Source: Mucilaginibacter terrae (lineage in GTDB: Bacteria > Bacteroidota > Bacteroidia > Sphingobacteriales > Sphingobacteriaceae). From it: 64,000 nt of DNA. The notes under the pieces are model-generated. The model had not been told where the DNA came from. It did not search any database and saw only the letters and a list, made by a program, of their open reading frames with translations. How positions within the stretch are numbered: the first letter of the stretch is position 1; the number at the start of each line of letters is the position of its first letter. Below are positions 44,324-54,907 of the stretch, in pieces. A program made the position numbers and the translations under genes. Where the stretch lies: positions 1,426,001 to 1,490,000 of the forward strand of contig NZ_JAVLVU010000001.1 in NCBI RefSeq assembly GCF_031951985.1, written 5' to 3'.

Positions 44324-45751
44324 TCAGGGTAGTTGCGGTACCAGCACAAAGTAGTCGATGTTGATAGAGTTGGTACCATCTACACCATTGTTGGCCGCAA
44401 CCACATAGGCCGTTATGCCGCCAAACTTGGCCGGGGTGTAGTCGCCCACAAAAACCTGGTTATAGTTTTTAAGCGGAACATCGGTTTCGGCAAAAGAGGT
44501 CGACTGTGGGTCGTTAACGGCAAAGCGTTGTTTAAAGGTTAGCGTTTGCACATCATTAGGTGCCACCCAGTAAACTTTATATGGCACAGTGTAAAGCTCT
44601 GGTAGGTTGTACCTTACATTAAACAGTGGTATTTTGTGGTTAAAAATATAAATGTCGTTAAACTGCTGATTGGTGTTGGGATTAAGCCTTAAACGATAGG
44701 CAATGTTGCCGCTTTTATCGGTGCGGCTAAAGCCACTGGGCTGTTCTCCCTCACGTTTTATAGGGCGAATTTTATCGATGAGTTTTACATTGGCAGCACT
44801 CATTACATACACCATACCATTGCTGGTGGCGCGCGATTCGATGATGGCAGTTTTATCGATAGGCACGGTAACACCATCTGCAGATACCAGCGTGGCAGGC
44901 AGATCGGCCTGGGCATATGAGCCTTTGATAACCAGGTCTTTAATAACATGAAGTGAACTCAACCGGTCGGTTTCATCAGTATTGGCTCCCTGCACATATG
45001 GGCGTATCTTGGTGCGTTCGGCATCAACAGCGGCATCAGTTAACAGGATGAAAGTATACTCCTGGTCTTCGTTGCGCAAATCTCCTACCCTGTCGTACAG
45101 GTAGTTTTTGGTAACCAGGCCTGTTCCGGGTTGATAGATGGGTTTGCCGGTAACCGGATCTAAACCAATTTGGGTGGCTTTAGATGAGTCGATAGCCTGG
45201 TAATCCAAACTGTTAATGTAAGTTTTCTCTTTATAAGTAGTGCTGCTCACGTATTCCCAAACATTTTGCTTAGGCATTACTACTTTATTGATGGTATGCA
45301 GTACACCATTGCTTACATATTTATTGGCAGATGTAAGGCCGGCATCTTCAAACTGGGTTGCAGTAAACTTAATGTATTTACCATTAAGCGTTTTGATGCG
45401 TAAGGTTGGATTGGGTGTATTGGTATAATAATTAAGGTTAACTATGTGATTACCTACAAACTGTTTCAAACGATCGGCATCATTAACAACGGCTGCGTCA
45501 AGCGTTTGCAGGGTTTGATTATCAGGCGCCCAAACGGTATACATTTTTGAGCCTTCGAGCACCTTATCGTAGCCGGTTTTTATAAGCAATTCGTTAAAAC
45601 GGCTCAGTGTTGGCGTTTCTTTAATTAGCTGCGCAAGCGTTTGCTTTAAGGCAGCATCTTTCACATCGGTTTCGTCGGCATATTTGTTGCAACCCAGCAG
45701 AGCTGCAACTATGCCAACAAACATTATAATTCGGTTATATTTAATAGTCAT
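44324..45751 (-). CDS. FAS1 (fasciclin) lipoprotein 3
   Basis: A 475-residue surface lipoprotein (lipobox in VAALLGCNKY). One FAS1 domain (about 35-155, with YTVWAPDNQTLQTLD and NGVLHTINKVV), a second, poorer FAS1-like region (YTFILLTDAAVDAERTK), then a C-terminal beta-sandwich like that of FAS1 protein 2 (YKVYWVAPNDVQTLTF to the end). These proteins accompany SusC/SusD in many Bacteroidota PULs and probably hold or bind pectin at the surface. No enzymatic residues are recognised. Confidence 0.85.
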   Translation of the reverse strand: MTIKYNRIIMFVGIVAALLGCNKYADETDVKDAALKQTLAQLIKETPTLSRFNELLIKTGYDKVLEGSKMYTVWAPDNQTLQTLDAAVVNDADRLKQFVGNHIVNLNYYTNTPNPTLRIKTLNGKYIKFTATQFEDAGLTSANKYVSNGVLHTINKVVMPKQNVWEYVSSTTYKEKTYINSLDYQAIDSSKATQIGLDPVTGKPIYQPGTGLVTKNYLYDRVGDLRNEDQEYTFILLTDAAVDAERTKIRPYVQGANTDETDRLSSLHVIKDLVIKGSYAQADLPATLVSADGVTVPIDKTAIIESRATSNGMVYVMSAANVKLIDKIRPIKREGEQPSGFSRTDKSGNIAYRLRLNPNTNQQFNDIYIFNHKIPLFNVRYNLPELYTVPYKVYWVAPNDVQTLTFKQRFAVNDPQSTSFAETDVPLKNYNQVFVGDYTPAKFGGITAYVVAANNGVDGTNSINIDYFVLVPQLP

Positions 45752-45768
45752 GATGGGTTTTCAGGGGT

Positions 45769-47529
45769 TTATTGTGGTTTTTGTATTACAGACCCATCAG
45801 GGTTAAATTTAGGATACAACTGGTCCATGTTTTCAGGGATAAAATGTATCATGTCTATCTGTATATCGCCAGAGGCATCGGCCACGGCTTGCAGCCTGAG
45901 CGTGTGCCTGTCGGTTTTCTGCACATCAATGCTACCTGCCAATAATCCATAGCTATCGCGATAGTATTCGATGGTTTGCGCCGGGTTATTATAAAAAGGC
46001 ACACTCGGACCACCAAAAACCATCTTTTTACCTAAAGCTTCCAATGATTCAGGCGTTGTACCGGCAGGATAGGTCCAGCGGTTACCAACCAGCACCTGGG
46101 CAGGTAAACTCTCGGTAAGGTTCAACACGCGAGATAGCGGCTCGCCATTAAACATAACCGAAACACCTTTACCACCACCACGACGGATGAAGCATACCCA
46201 CACCTTGTAGCGGCCTTTAACCAGTAATGGCGTTTTAAATTCTATCCAACTGTTGGCTGTTGCCGCGGTACGCAGGGCCGCAATAAACAGATAATCGTTA
46301 TTGTAAACATAAAACTGGCGGGCTTCAGGAGCTACACGGTAGCTTACCGAACCTGTTTGCCATTTAATATCCTGTAAATCGCCGGTTGAATAGCTTGGGC
46401 TGTTTTTGTTAGTTACACGGTATATACCGGTTAGGCGTTTAAATTCAGGCTGCTCGGTAACTTCCCAATAAACAGGTATAGGGAAGCGTACTTTAATAGC
46501 ATAATGAGCTGCCATATCATGTAATACACCGTTTGCTGTAGTAATATCGCTACCTGCACGGTTTATTTGTGCGCCGGGCTCATACTTGCCATCAAAAGTA
46601 TCATCGTTAACCAAAATTTGCTGATTAACCAATTTGGTGGTAATTACATCAAGCGGAGCTAAAGTAACGTGCGATGATGCATTGAAAACATCAGGTAAAT
46701 ATTTAAGACCCGGCAAAATATGATAGGCCATAAACAGGTGCAAACTATCGTTAATCAATTTAGGATTGCCTGTTTTTGAATACTTTGCTTTTAAAGCCGC
46801 ATAAGAGCTAAATCCGGCAGAAGCCAGCACCGCATTCGATTCTGCCAGTACGGTTTGGAAACGCTTATTGGTATCGGGAGCATTAATTGGCAACACGTTT
46901 AAGCTATCATAAAAACCTGTTTCTTTAAGTGCTTGAGTGAATACACTATAGTTAGGATTTTGCTCGATAGCCTGTGCCAGGGTTAGTTTTGATGGTTTTA
47001 AAACCCTGTCGATAACATGTATAATACCGTTACCTGTGCGGATATTACCTTTTAACAAGGTAGCCTGCCGGTTAATGGTAAGCGTAGTTACACCGTTAAT
47101 ATTTTGTGCACCGGTAAGTATTGATTGCCCGTACATGGTGTTTGTACGCAGTTTACCATCGGTAAATTTATCGGTAGTAATGGTGTCGCGCACCAAATGG
47201 AAACGAACCAGATCCTTCAGTTCCTCCACTCCAATTTGATCAATTGAAGTTTTGCCAACTTCGGTAAGATACTTTGCAAACGCATCGTTGGTTGGGGCAA
47301 ATAAGGTATAGGTTCCGTACCCCCCTAATGAGTTATCGCTGCCTGTAATTTGCAGCACCTTTGATAAGGTAGAGAACTGACCGGCATCTTTTTGTAAATA
47401 CTCCGTAATATTCACATCGCCGGTAGTGGTTTCGGTAAACTCCTCGCGTTTACAGCCACTTAAAACTATGATCAATACCATGATACAGGTTATTGATGCA
47501 AGCCATTTGTTTGAGTTTAAGATTTTCAT
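45769..47529 (-). CDS. FAS1 (fasciclin) lipoprotein 2
   Basis: A 586-residue lipoprotein (lipobox IVLSGCKREE). Two FAS1 domains: about 40-190 (YTLFAPTNDAFAKYL, GNGIIHVIDRVLKP) and about 195-340 (YSVFTQALKETGFYDS, NGVLHDMAAHYAI). The remainder (about 345-586) is a beta-rich domain with SWIEFKTPLLVKGRYKVWVC and IDMIHFIPENM, resembling the DUF5108-type modules attached to FAS1 in these loci. The start ATG is at 47529; two codons earlier a GTG is also in frame. It ends 17 bp before FAS1 protein 3. Confidence 0.85.
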   Translation of the reverse strand: MKILNSNKWLASITCIMVLIIVLSGCKREEFTETTTGDVNITEYLQKDAGQFSTLSKVLQITGSDNSLGGYGTYTLFAPTNDAFAKYLTEVGKTSIDQIGVEELKDLVRFHLVRDTITTDKFTDGKLRTNTMYGQSILTGAQNINGVTTLTINRQATLLKGNIRTGNGIIHVIDRVLKPSKLTLAQAIEQNPNYSVFTQALKETGFYDSLNVLPINAPDTNKRFQTVLAESNAVLASAGFSSYAALKAKYSKTGNPKLINDSLHLFMAYHILPGLKYLPDVFNASSHVTLAPLDVITTKLVNQQILVNDDTFDGKYEPGAQINRAGSDITTANGVLHDMAAHYAIKVRFPIPVYWEVTEQPEFKRLTGIYRVTNKNSPSYSTGDLQDIKWQTGSVSYRVAPEARQFYVYNNDYLFIAALRTAATANSWIEFKTPLLVKGRYKVWVCFIRRGGGKGVSVMFNGEPLSRVLNLTESLPAQVLVGNRWTYPAGTTPESLEALGKKMVFGGPSVPFYNNPAQTIEYYRDSYGLLAGSIDVQKTDRHTLRLQAVADASGDIQIDMIHFIPENMDQLYPKFNPDGSVIQKPQ

Positions 47530-47550
47530 AAACACTTATTTAAATGGTAC

Positions 47551-49026
47551 TTATTGATAAAATGGATTTTGAACCAATGCTTTATTTGTTTGCAGCTCAT
47601 ATAAGAATATGGGGAAGTAATGGCTGCGTTTATCGCGCAATTTTACAATAGCTGCTTGCTGATACTCATCGGCGGTGGTGGTTGGCACCACATCGAGTAT
47701 CAGGTCAAGCCGTTCGTAGTTGTTACGACGGGCGTTGCGTAACAGGTCATACCAACGTTTACCTTCAAAGGCAAATTCGCGGGCACGCTCAGCTAATAAG
47801 TAATCGGTAACACCATTTTTATCGGTAGGATCAACCACCATGGCCGAGCCTGGTAATGCATTGGCGCGTGTACGAAGGGTTTCTATTACATTTAAGGCCG
47901 CCTGACCGTTACCTTGCTGATTTTGAGCTTCGGCTTTCATTAACAATACTTCAGGATAGCGATACACGAACCAGTGTGCAATTGAGGCTCCCTGAGGACG
48001 CGATGAGGTAGCATTTATGCCTTGATATTTATATATGGTACCATCATTAAATTTCAAAGAGGCATCATTACCACGTATGTCAAAGTTTGTTATATCAAAG
48101 AAATCCTGGGTAAATACTTCGGCTGTAACCCTTAAAGCGGCCCTGAACCTTTTGGTACCAATGAGCATGTCATAAAACGGATTTTGCTTATTCTGATTGA
48201 ATTGAAGCTCAAACAAGCTCTCGTTAGAATTGCCTTGATAGTATAGTGTGCCGAACCAGTTGCTATCGCCCGGAACTAAAACAAATTGATTTGAATTGAT
48301 AATGTAATCGCAGGCTTTTATACAATCATCATACTTGTCAAGCCATAAGTAAACATCGGCTAAAATGGCATTAACAGTGTAGCGGGTTATACGTCCTTTA
48401 TCATCGTTACGGTTACCGTAGGTAGTAAAGGTGTACTGCTCGGCCTGTTTAAGATCTTTAATTATCTGGTCAAACACCTGTTGCTGGGTGCTTTTGGGTA
48501 TTTCCAGGTTTTCATCATCACTACTGGTTGAGGTAAGTTTTAAAGGAACATCACCAAAGCTGCGGGCCAGGTAAAAGTACAGTAACCCGCGTAGTGCCAG
48601 GGCTTCGCCCAGATAACCATTTAAAACTGATTGGGTAAGTGTATTGTCGTACTTTAATACATCCGGACCAAAATCAAGCACAGTATTGCAATTGTTTATC
48701 GCTTTATAGATGATAGACCAATCGGCGATGGTGTTGGTTGAGGCGATGTTTACGTTAATTACATTGAGCTCTGCATTTCGTACAAATGTTCCCGCGGTTA
48801 GCATATCTCCCCGCAATTCGCCCCACAAAAACAAGTTTTCCACCAACGGATCGGCCAGCATACCGGCATAGCAACCGTTTACGGCGGCTTTTAACTGTTC
48901 TTTTGTTTTCCAGAAATTCTGCCTTATAATACCATCCTGCGGCTCAAGCGACAGGTACTTGTTACACGATGTTGAACAAAGTGTAACCAGCAGCAGTACA
49001 ACCGAGAATTTTACTTTTATATTCAT
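47551..49026 (-). CDS. SusD/RagB-family lipoprotein (first pair of the pectin PUL)
   Basis: A 491-residue SusD-like lipoprotein (lipid cysteine in CSTSCNKYL). It has the family segments ALRGLLYFYLARSFGDVPL, VNAILADVYLWLDKYDDCI and the C-terminal RAREFAFEGKRWYDLLRNAR. Shorter than the second SusD of this PUL. It follows its SusC by 30 bp and precedes the FAS1 genes by 21 bp, so the operon is continuous. Confidence 0.95.
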   Translation of the reverse strand: MNIKVKFSVVLLLVTLCSTSCNKYLSLEPQDGIIRQNFWKTKEQLKAAVNGCYAGMLADPLVENLFLWGELRGDMLTAGTFVRNAELNVINVNIASTNTIADWSIIYKAINNCNTVLDFGPDVLKYDNTLTQSVLNGYLGEALALRGLLYFYLARSFGDVPLKLTSTSSDDENLEIPKSTQQQVFDQIIKDLKQAEQYTFTTYGNRNDDKGRITRYTVNAILADVYLWLDKYDDCIKACDYIINSNQFVLVPGDSNWFGTLYYQGNSNESLFELQFNQNKQNPFYDMLIGTKRFRAALRVTAEVFTQDFFDITNFDIRGNDASLKFNDGTIYKYQGINATSSRPQGASIAHWFVYRYPEVLLMKAEAQNQQGNGQAALNVIETLRTRANALPGSAMVVDPTDKNGVTDYLLAERAREFAFEGKRWYDLLRNARRNNYERLDLILDVVPTTTADEYQQAAIVKLRDKRSHYFPIFLYELQTNKALVQNPFYQ

Positions 49027-49056
49027 ATAAATACTATTCTGTAATTCACTTAATTA

Positions 49057-52000
49057 TTAAAAACCTACTACCATACCCAACACCAGGTTGCGCGTTGGTG
49101 GCGTCATCGAGTTATCAGTCGCCACGCGGAACGGATCGCTACCCCTCACCGAAACCTCGGGGTCTTGCCCGGTATATTTGGTAAAGGTTAACAGGTTTTC
49201 GGCGGTTACGTATACGCTTGCGCTACGGATGCCTACGCGGCTCAACAGGCGTTTAGTTAAATTGTACCGGGCGGTAACCGAACGCAAACGGATGAAAGAA
49301 CCGTTTTCTACATAACGGTCAGACCCTAACCAGTTAAAGCCATCATTCCATACCGCACGCGGTACATCGGTTACGTCACCCTCGTTACGCCATCTTTTTA
49401 ACACCTCGGTACTTTGGTTATTAAAGCCATACATATTGCTGGTTTGCATGCGGGTGCCGTTAACCAGCTGGTAGCCATACCTGAAGGTGAAGAAGGTATT
49501 AATTTTAAGATTACCATTGAAAGTGATGGTTGGCCCAAAACCGCCTGTGAATTTTGGATTGCCATTGCCCAGGTAAACCACGTCTTTGTAATCAATATTA
49601 CCATCGTGATTTATGTCTTCATAAGCTGCATCGCCGGGTTTAAACAAATAATTGGTTGCCGGGTAGTTAAAGCGCATTTGCAGTGGCACACCATCCAACC
49701 CAACAATAGGTTGCCCGTTGGCATTGGTGGCTACTGTAGCCGCCTGGTCTTTGTACACTCCCTTAAAGCGGAAGCCATAAAACGAACCAAACGGGTTGTT
49801 TACCTGTAAAATAGTGCGGTAACTACCGTTGGTGGTAATATCACCTTTGGTACTTGGATAGTAAGGAGATATCTCGCGAATAATATTGGTGTTATTGGCA
49901 ATGTTGAAATTCATTTCCACCATCAACTTTTTGGTTTTAACCGCTACTGCGTTTAAGTTTATCTCCCAACCCTGGTTATCCATGGTACCCACATTCATAC
50001 TTATTTTGCTGAAGCCCGAGATACCCGGCAATTGCAGATCATTGAAAAATAAGTCGGTTGTACGGTTGCGGTATATATCTACGTCAACATTAATGCGGCT
50101 TTTAAACATGGATAAAGTCAAACCAAGGTCTTGCCCGGTAACGGTCTCCCATTTAAGGTTGCGCAGCTCCATATTTTGTGAATAAACTGCCGATGAGCCT
50201 AAGTAATCGTAAGTGTAGTTACCGTAGATATTGTAAAAAGTATAGTTGTTTTTAGGTTCGTTACCGCTTTTACCATAGCTGGCACGTAAGCTCAAATCAT
50301 CAAAAAATGTTACTTTTTTCATGAATGGCTCACCCGATACACGCCAGCGCGAAGAAACCGACGGGAATAATCCCCAGCGGTGAGCCGGGCCAAATTTAGA
50401 GTTACCATCGGCACGTAAAGCAAAGTTTACGATGTACCTGTCTAACAAACCGTACTGGGCATTGAATACCGCAGCAACACTACGGGTTTGCCCAAATGAT
50501 GACCTGAGGTTTAAAATACGACTATTAATTGATGGATCTTGAAGTAGCACCGAGCCTGAGTTTGATGACTCGCTTTGTAAAACCGTGGCCTTGCTATCAT
50601 TAGTTATAAATGATACCAGCCCCATTAAACTATGCTTTTCGTTAAGCTTGGGGGTATAAATAAAATTGGTTTTGGTTTGAATGCTAAACTGGTCTACATC
50701 GCCATCAAATGCCCGGTTAACGTTTTGGTTGCTTACCGGTAAGCCTGTTGCAATTTGAGGTAAAAAGGTGCGGTTTTTAGTGTTGTTAATATCAAACTGC
50801 ACATCGGCAGTTGCACGGAACAAGCTTGGAACAATATCATACTGTAATGTAAAGTGCGGTACAATACGCTCGCCAATTACATTGTTAATGCCTGAGTTAA
50901 GCATGGCTACCGGGTTAAAAGTACCCGGGTATGCGCCCTGAATATTTTGCACCGGCGACAGATAAACACCGGTATTGTTACCAAAGCTGTTTATTTCGTA
51001 AATGCTCATGTTGGGCATTTTTTGGTATGCTATGCTTCGGGCGTCATCGTTATATACCTTATCGGTATTGGAGTGCGTGTATGATACGTCGGTACGGAAC
51101 TTGATACGATCCGACACGTTGTAATCGAGGTTTATACGAGTTGTTACCCTGCTTAAAGCCGTACCCAAAGTAGTACCCCGCTGGTTAAGGTAACTCAAAG
51201 ATGAAAAGTAACGAGCTTTTTCACCACCGCCCGATAAGGAGAGGTTATGGTCGTGCATTATGCCTGTGCGGGTAATGGCACCGATCCAATCGGTGTTATT
51301 GCTGTAATTGTTGAAGTAATAACGGTCACTGGGGTCATACAAAAACTCTTTTACTGTTTGTGTATTTAACGGAGTACCGGTACGGTTCATCACCTCTTCG
51401 GGAATGAGTTGTGAGTACTGGTCGCCAGTAAGCATAGGTATTGCATTAGGTTGCCTTGAGGCAGTGGCACGCATGGTATAAGTAACCTGCGGCGAACCTA
51501 AACGACCACGCTTGGTATTAATAATTAATACCCCATTGGCTGCCCTTGAACCCCAAACTGCCGTTGCAGCAGCATCTTTAAGTACCGATATATCCTGAAT
51601 ATCGGCCGGGGCAATATTCAATAGCGAGGCATAACCCTGTTCATCGGCTGTACCAAAGTTAAAATCGGTTGGAATATTGGTTTCATAAGGCATACCATCT
51701 AACACAATAAGCGGGTTAGTTGAACCATTGATGGTTGATGTACCGCGAATACGTATTTGCATACCGGCACCAGGGTCGCCAGAATTGGCTGCAATATCAA
51801 CACCGGGCAAGCGACCTTGTATAGCCTGGTCAATTGATGAGGCTGAAAGTTCTTCAATATCTTTAGCGCTGATTTTTGCAACAGCCGTAGTTGAATTACG
51901 GGCATCAATTTGCAACAAGCCGTTACTTGATGTTTTATTGGCAGTAACCATCACATCGGTAAGGGTATTGGAGCTTTGCTCCATAGTTGCATTAATGGTG

Positions 52001-52311
52001 GCACGGTCGTTAATATCCACAACCACGGTTTTGTAGCCAATTAGCGATACGGAAATTTTATTTTGACGATTTTTAATGCGGAGCGCGTAATTACCATCAA
52101 TATCGGTTGATACACCGCCAACAATACGTTTCTCTTTATCGATCTCCACAACGGTAACACCCACCAACGGGGCTTTATCCTTTCTATCGGTTATTTTACC
52201 GCGAATGGTGGCAACTGGTGCAGTAGTGGTTTGCGCCTGCACAAACATAGACAGCCCGGCAAGTACAAGTGTTAAACAGCAGAAAAAAAGATGGGTATAT
52301 ATTTTTTTCAT
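49057..52311 (-). CDS. SusC/RagA-family TonB-dependent transporter (first pair of the pectin PUL)
   Basis: A 1,084-residue transporter with signal peptide (GLSMFVQAQ), a carboxypeptidase-D-like domain (TIRGKITDRKDKAPLVGV), plug (IRGTSTINGSTNPLIVLDG, LKDAAATAVWGSRAANGVLII) and barrel. It takes up glycan together with the adjacent SusD. Upstream, a 9-bp hairpin at 52338-52362 separates it from the FAS1 gene and may tune its expression. Confidence 0.95.
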   Translation of the reverse strand: MKKIYTHLFFCCLTLVLAGLSMFVQAQTTTAPVATIRGKITDRKDKAPLVGVTVVEIDKEKRIVGGVSTDIDGNYALRIKNRQNKISVSLIGYKTVVVDINDRATINATMEQSSNTLTDVMVTANKTSSNGLLQIDARNSTTAVAKISAKDIEELSASSIDQAIQGRLPGVDIAANSGDPGAGMQIRIRGTSTINGSTNPLIVLDGMPYETNIPTDFNFGTADEQGYASLLNIAPADIQDISVLKDAAATAVWGSRAANGVLIINTKRGRLGSPQVTYTMRATASRQPNAIPMLTGDQYSQLIPEEVMNRTGTPLNTQTVKEFLYDPSDRYYFNNYSNNTDWIGAITRTGIMHDHNLSLSGGGEKARYFSSLSYLNQRGTTLGTALSRVTTRINLDYNVSDRIKFRTDVSYTHSNTDKVYNDDARSIAYQKMPNMSIYEINSFGNNTGVYLSPVQNIQGAYPGTFNPVAMLNSGINNVIGERIVPHFTLQYDIVPSLFRATADVQFDINNTKNRTFLPQIATGLPVSNQNVNRAFDGDVDQFSIQTKTNFIYTPKLNEKHSLMGLVSFITNDSKATVLQSESSNSGSVLLQDPSINSRILNLRSSFGQTRSVAAVFNAQYGLLDRYIVNFALRADGNSKFGPAHRWGLFPSVSSRWRVSGEPFMKKVTFFDDLSLRASYGKSGNEPKNNYTFYNIYGNYTYDYLGSSAVYSQNMELRNLKWETVTGQDLGLTLSMFKSRINVDVDIYRNRTTDLFFNDLQLPGISGFSKISMNVGTMDNQGWEINLNAVAVKTKKLMVEMNFNIANNTNIIREISPYYPSTKGDITTNGSYRTILQVNNPFGSFYGFRFKGVYKDQAATVATNANGQPIVGLDGVPLQMRFNYPATNYLFKPGDAAYEDINHDGNIDYKDVVYLGNGNPKFTGGFGPTITFNGNLKINTFFTFRYGYQLVNGTRMQTSNMYGFNNQSTEVLKRWRNEGDVTDVPRAVWNDGFNWLGSDRYVENGSFIRLRSVTARYNLTKRLLSRVGIRSASVYVTAENLLTFTKYTGQDPEVSVRGSDPFRVATDNSMTPPTRNLVLGMVVGF

Positions 52312-52337
52312 TAATCAGGTTTTTATTCGGTTTATAA

Positions 52338-52362
52338 GTTGCCGGGTGGTTAGCCCGGCAAC
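52338..52362 (-). promoter_or_regulatory. Intercistronic hairpin between FAS1-1 and SusC
   Basis: GTTGCCGGG/CCCGGCAAC with a 7-base loop in the 94-bp gap before susC. Poor T tail on the minus strand, so it is more likely a processing or stability element than a full terminator. Confidence 0.5.
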
Positions 52363-52405
52363 ATTACCTTTTGTGTGTTTGGTTTGGGTATGTTATGCTT
52401 TAATA

Positions 52406-54598
52406 CTAATTGGCATTAAACTTCAGGAAGTTGTCAAGCAGGTGTATTACCGTACGGTTTGACAGGTTGTTGCTGCTTGCCGCTACCACATTTACTGTAT
52501 TGCCAAGCATATCACGCACCTGCATGTTGTTAACTCCCGTATTAGTCACATTTACGGCGGTTGTAGTGCCGTTGGCAGTTTGCAGCAGTGTTAAAAATCC
52601 ACCGGCTTTTTTTCCGTCGGGTACTACGGTTGCTTTTTGTATGATGTGGTACCTGATGAAGTTAGCCACCTTATCGCGACCGATTTGGTCGGTTGGGGCG
52701 GTTGTAGCAGGCAGGTAGCCTTGGGCTATAGCCGCATCAATAGCAGTATTAGTAGGTGCCAATACTGTGTAAAATGAACCAGCAGTTACACCCAAGATTT
52801 CACCGTTTGAGGTGTTGTAAATGGTAGATGCCTTTACATAGTCAACAAACTTTTTGTAAGGTGAATTGGCCTGTGCCGATAGTGCCTCCAGGTGTTTACC
52901 TACCGACAGGCTTGGCTCTGACAGTAAACCATCAATATAATATACCGTACCGTTTTGAGTAGTGCGAGAACTGGTTGCATTGATGGTTAAGTTGGCATCG
53001 CGGGTACCGGCCGAGTATACAGTGTTGTTGCTGTAACGAATGTATTCGCCGTCGTAAGTTTCTAATATGCCGCTACCTTGAAGACTTGTAACATCGGCAC
53101 GTACAACCTGGGTGTTGATAATACGATTAAGTTTATCTAAAGCCGATGAACCTGATAGCGCGGTACCTCCACCCGGTGGGGTATAGCGCCAGGTATTGGC
53201 ATCTAAGTCATAGTTAAATCCTAATGCCCGCATGGTAGCATCCGAAGTTAAAAACAACGTATACTTTAAACTGGTATTAATAATATTGGCTTTAAGGTTT
53301 GCAGTTAAAGCCCGGGTCATTAATGAGTAATTAGGATTTAAATAAGCACGGCCAAACACAGTACTGAATACGTTGGCATTTTGTACCTTATTGGTACCAT
53401 AAAATACACCGTTGCTTAGTAATTTCTTATCAACCACATCAGAAGCCGGATTAAATAAGGCTCCCTGCCCCTGTCCGTTAATGGTGGTGGCAAATTTGCT
53501 TGGCCAAACGGTGGTTAAAAACATATGTGCATTCAGGAAATCGTACATAATTTCCTTAGGCAGCGCATCAAGCGATGGATAATATTCTAACAGCACATTA
53601 TTGATGTAATCATTCAGGGCCGTGTTAGTAGGTGCAAACATGGAGTAACCTTCGGCTTGCCCGTCGTTATCGTCCAGTTTCTGATAGTTTTCGTTATTAG
53701 GCGAGTAAGCCAAACCGGCATCATACAGTTTTACATAAATGTCCTTTTGCACGCCGGTATTTTCTAAATTTTTGGCGGTAGCCTCCGGACTTAATATGTA
53801 CGATACCATATACTTATCAAACAGCGATTTAAAAACACTGTACTGGTTATTAGTACCCATATATTGGTCGATGCTTGGCAATGGAAGCAATACGCGGTTA
53901 ACCTCGTGTATTACACCATTTTCGGCAATGATGTTGCTGTTTACTACCTGCGCATCGGCCACATTAAATCCTGTGTAAGGGTTTGCGGTATTGAAGTAAT
54001 TGTAATCTGCCGGGGTAAGATTTTTTGGGGTCAAAAATCTGTCGAGTATATAAGGTATATACTTGTTATTATTATCACTTACGGTAAAGTAAGTGGTTCC
54101 TCCCCTATTGTTACGATTTGAATTTACATACGTAATATCTTTACCATTGTAATTAACAACCTGTGCCCCGTCATAATAAGCCGTGCGACGTTTAAAAGCC
54201 ATATTAGGCACCCAACCGGTAAGTGATTGATAGTCGGGCAAACGATCGGTCTTAAAGGCATTGAATACCAGGCAATATTTAACAATTTTTTGAGCAGTTG
54301 CTGCATCAATATCGGCGGCGCTGTTAATTCCCTTTTCTTTAAAATAGGCGGCAAAAGCAGCATCGTTAGGCGCAAACATGGTCCAAAAACCAGCCTTGCC
54401 TAAAATGTCTTTATAGCCTGCCTTCTCAATACAGGTTAGTAAGCTTTTAAAGTTACCACGCTGTTCCAGTTGCTGGTAAATAGGGTCGGCCAGGTTATCG
54501 GGACGCTCGTAACGCTCGTTAAATTCCTTTTTGGCGCATCCTGTTATTAACAACAGGCCCAATAAAAACAAAAAAGCACTTTGTAAAATTCTCCTCAT
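52406..54598 (-). CDS. FAS1 (fasciclin) lipoprotein 1, four FAS1 modules
   Basis: A 730-residue surface lipoprotein (lipobox LLITGCAKKEF). Four FAS1 modules follow one another, each marked by its conserved turn: MFAPNDAAF (about 75-85), MFAPTNTALNDYI (about 310-325), LFLTSDATMRALG (about 455-468) and VLAPTNTAIDAAI (about 620-632). H-box-like segments such as NGVIHEVNRVLLPL follow. It is the first gene after the operator-like repeat at 54755 and before SusC, an unusual place for the FAS1 gene. The start ATG at 54598 is preferred to an in-frame TTG at 54610. Likely glycan capture or surface matrix; no catalytic site seen. Confidence 0.85.
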   Translation of the reverse strand: MRRILQSAFLFLLGLLLITGCAKKEFNERYERPDNLADPIYQQLEQRGNFKSLLTCIEKAGYKDILGKAGFWTMFAPNDAAFAAYFKEKGINSAADIDAATAQKIVKYCLVFNAFKTDRLPDYQSLTGWVPNMAFKRRTAYYDGAQVVNYNGKDITYVNSNRNNRGGTTYFTVSDNNNKYIPYILDRFLTPKNLTPADYNYFNTANPYTGFNVADAQVVNSNIIAENGVIHEVNRVLLPLPSIDQYMGTNNQYSVFKSLFDKYMVSYILSPEATAKNLENTGVQKDIYVKLYDAGLAYSPNNENYQKLDDNDGQAEGYSMFAPTNTALNDYINNVLLEYYPSLDALPKEIMYDFLNAHMFLTTVWPSKFATTINGQGQGALFNPASDVVDKKLLSNGVFYGTNKVQNANVFSTVFGRAYLNPNYSLMTRALTANLKANIINTSLKYTLFLTSDATMRALGFNYDLDANTWRYTPPGGGTALSGSSALDKLNRIINTQVVRADVTSLQGSGILETYDGEYIRYSNNTVYSAGTRDANLTINATSSRTTQNGTVYYIDGLLSEPSLSVGKHLEALSAQANSPYKKFVDYVKASTIYNTSNGEILGVTAGSFYTVLAPTNTAIDAAIAQGYLPATTAPTDQIGRDKVANFIRYHIIQKATVVPDGKKAGGFLTLLQTANGTTTAVNVTNTGVNNMQVRDMLGNTVNVVAASSNNLSNRTVIHLLDNFLKFNAN

Positions 54599-54754
54599 AT
54601 AAATGCACAAAGTATTACACTGTATGCTATGTAGGCATGCAGCTTTTAGGTTTATTACTTTTAAAATTGGTTAACATTTAGCTCCGGATATTGTAGTTTG
54701 CATAGTGGTTGGCTATGCTTATTAAGAACAATCTTTTTTTAAATACCGGAAATA

Positions 54755-54784
54755 TTTGCTGTTTATAATTGTACAGCAAACATA
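54755..54784 (-). promoter_or_regulatory. Inverted repeat with -7 box upstream of the FAS1-SusCD operon
   Basis: TTTGCTGT (54755-54762) and ACAGCAAA (54773-54780) form an 8-bp perfect inverted repeat with a 10-bp spacer. On the minus strand TATGTTTG at 54784-54777, a TAnnTTTG -7 box, overlaps one arm. It sits in the 309-bp gap between the HTCS gene and the operon it probably controls. No clear -33 TTTG. Confidence 0.5.
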
Positions 54785-54907
54785 GTGTGGGAAGAGCTTT
54801 TGGAGGTTTTAAAAATTGACGAAATGTTTTTAAAAATTGTTAAAAACATGCTTTAAGCGCTAAAAAATCGATTTCAACAAAAAATACGACTTGCGTATAC
54901 AATAATA

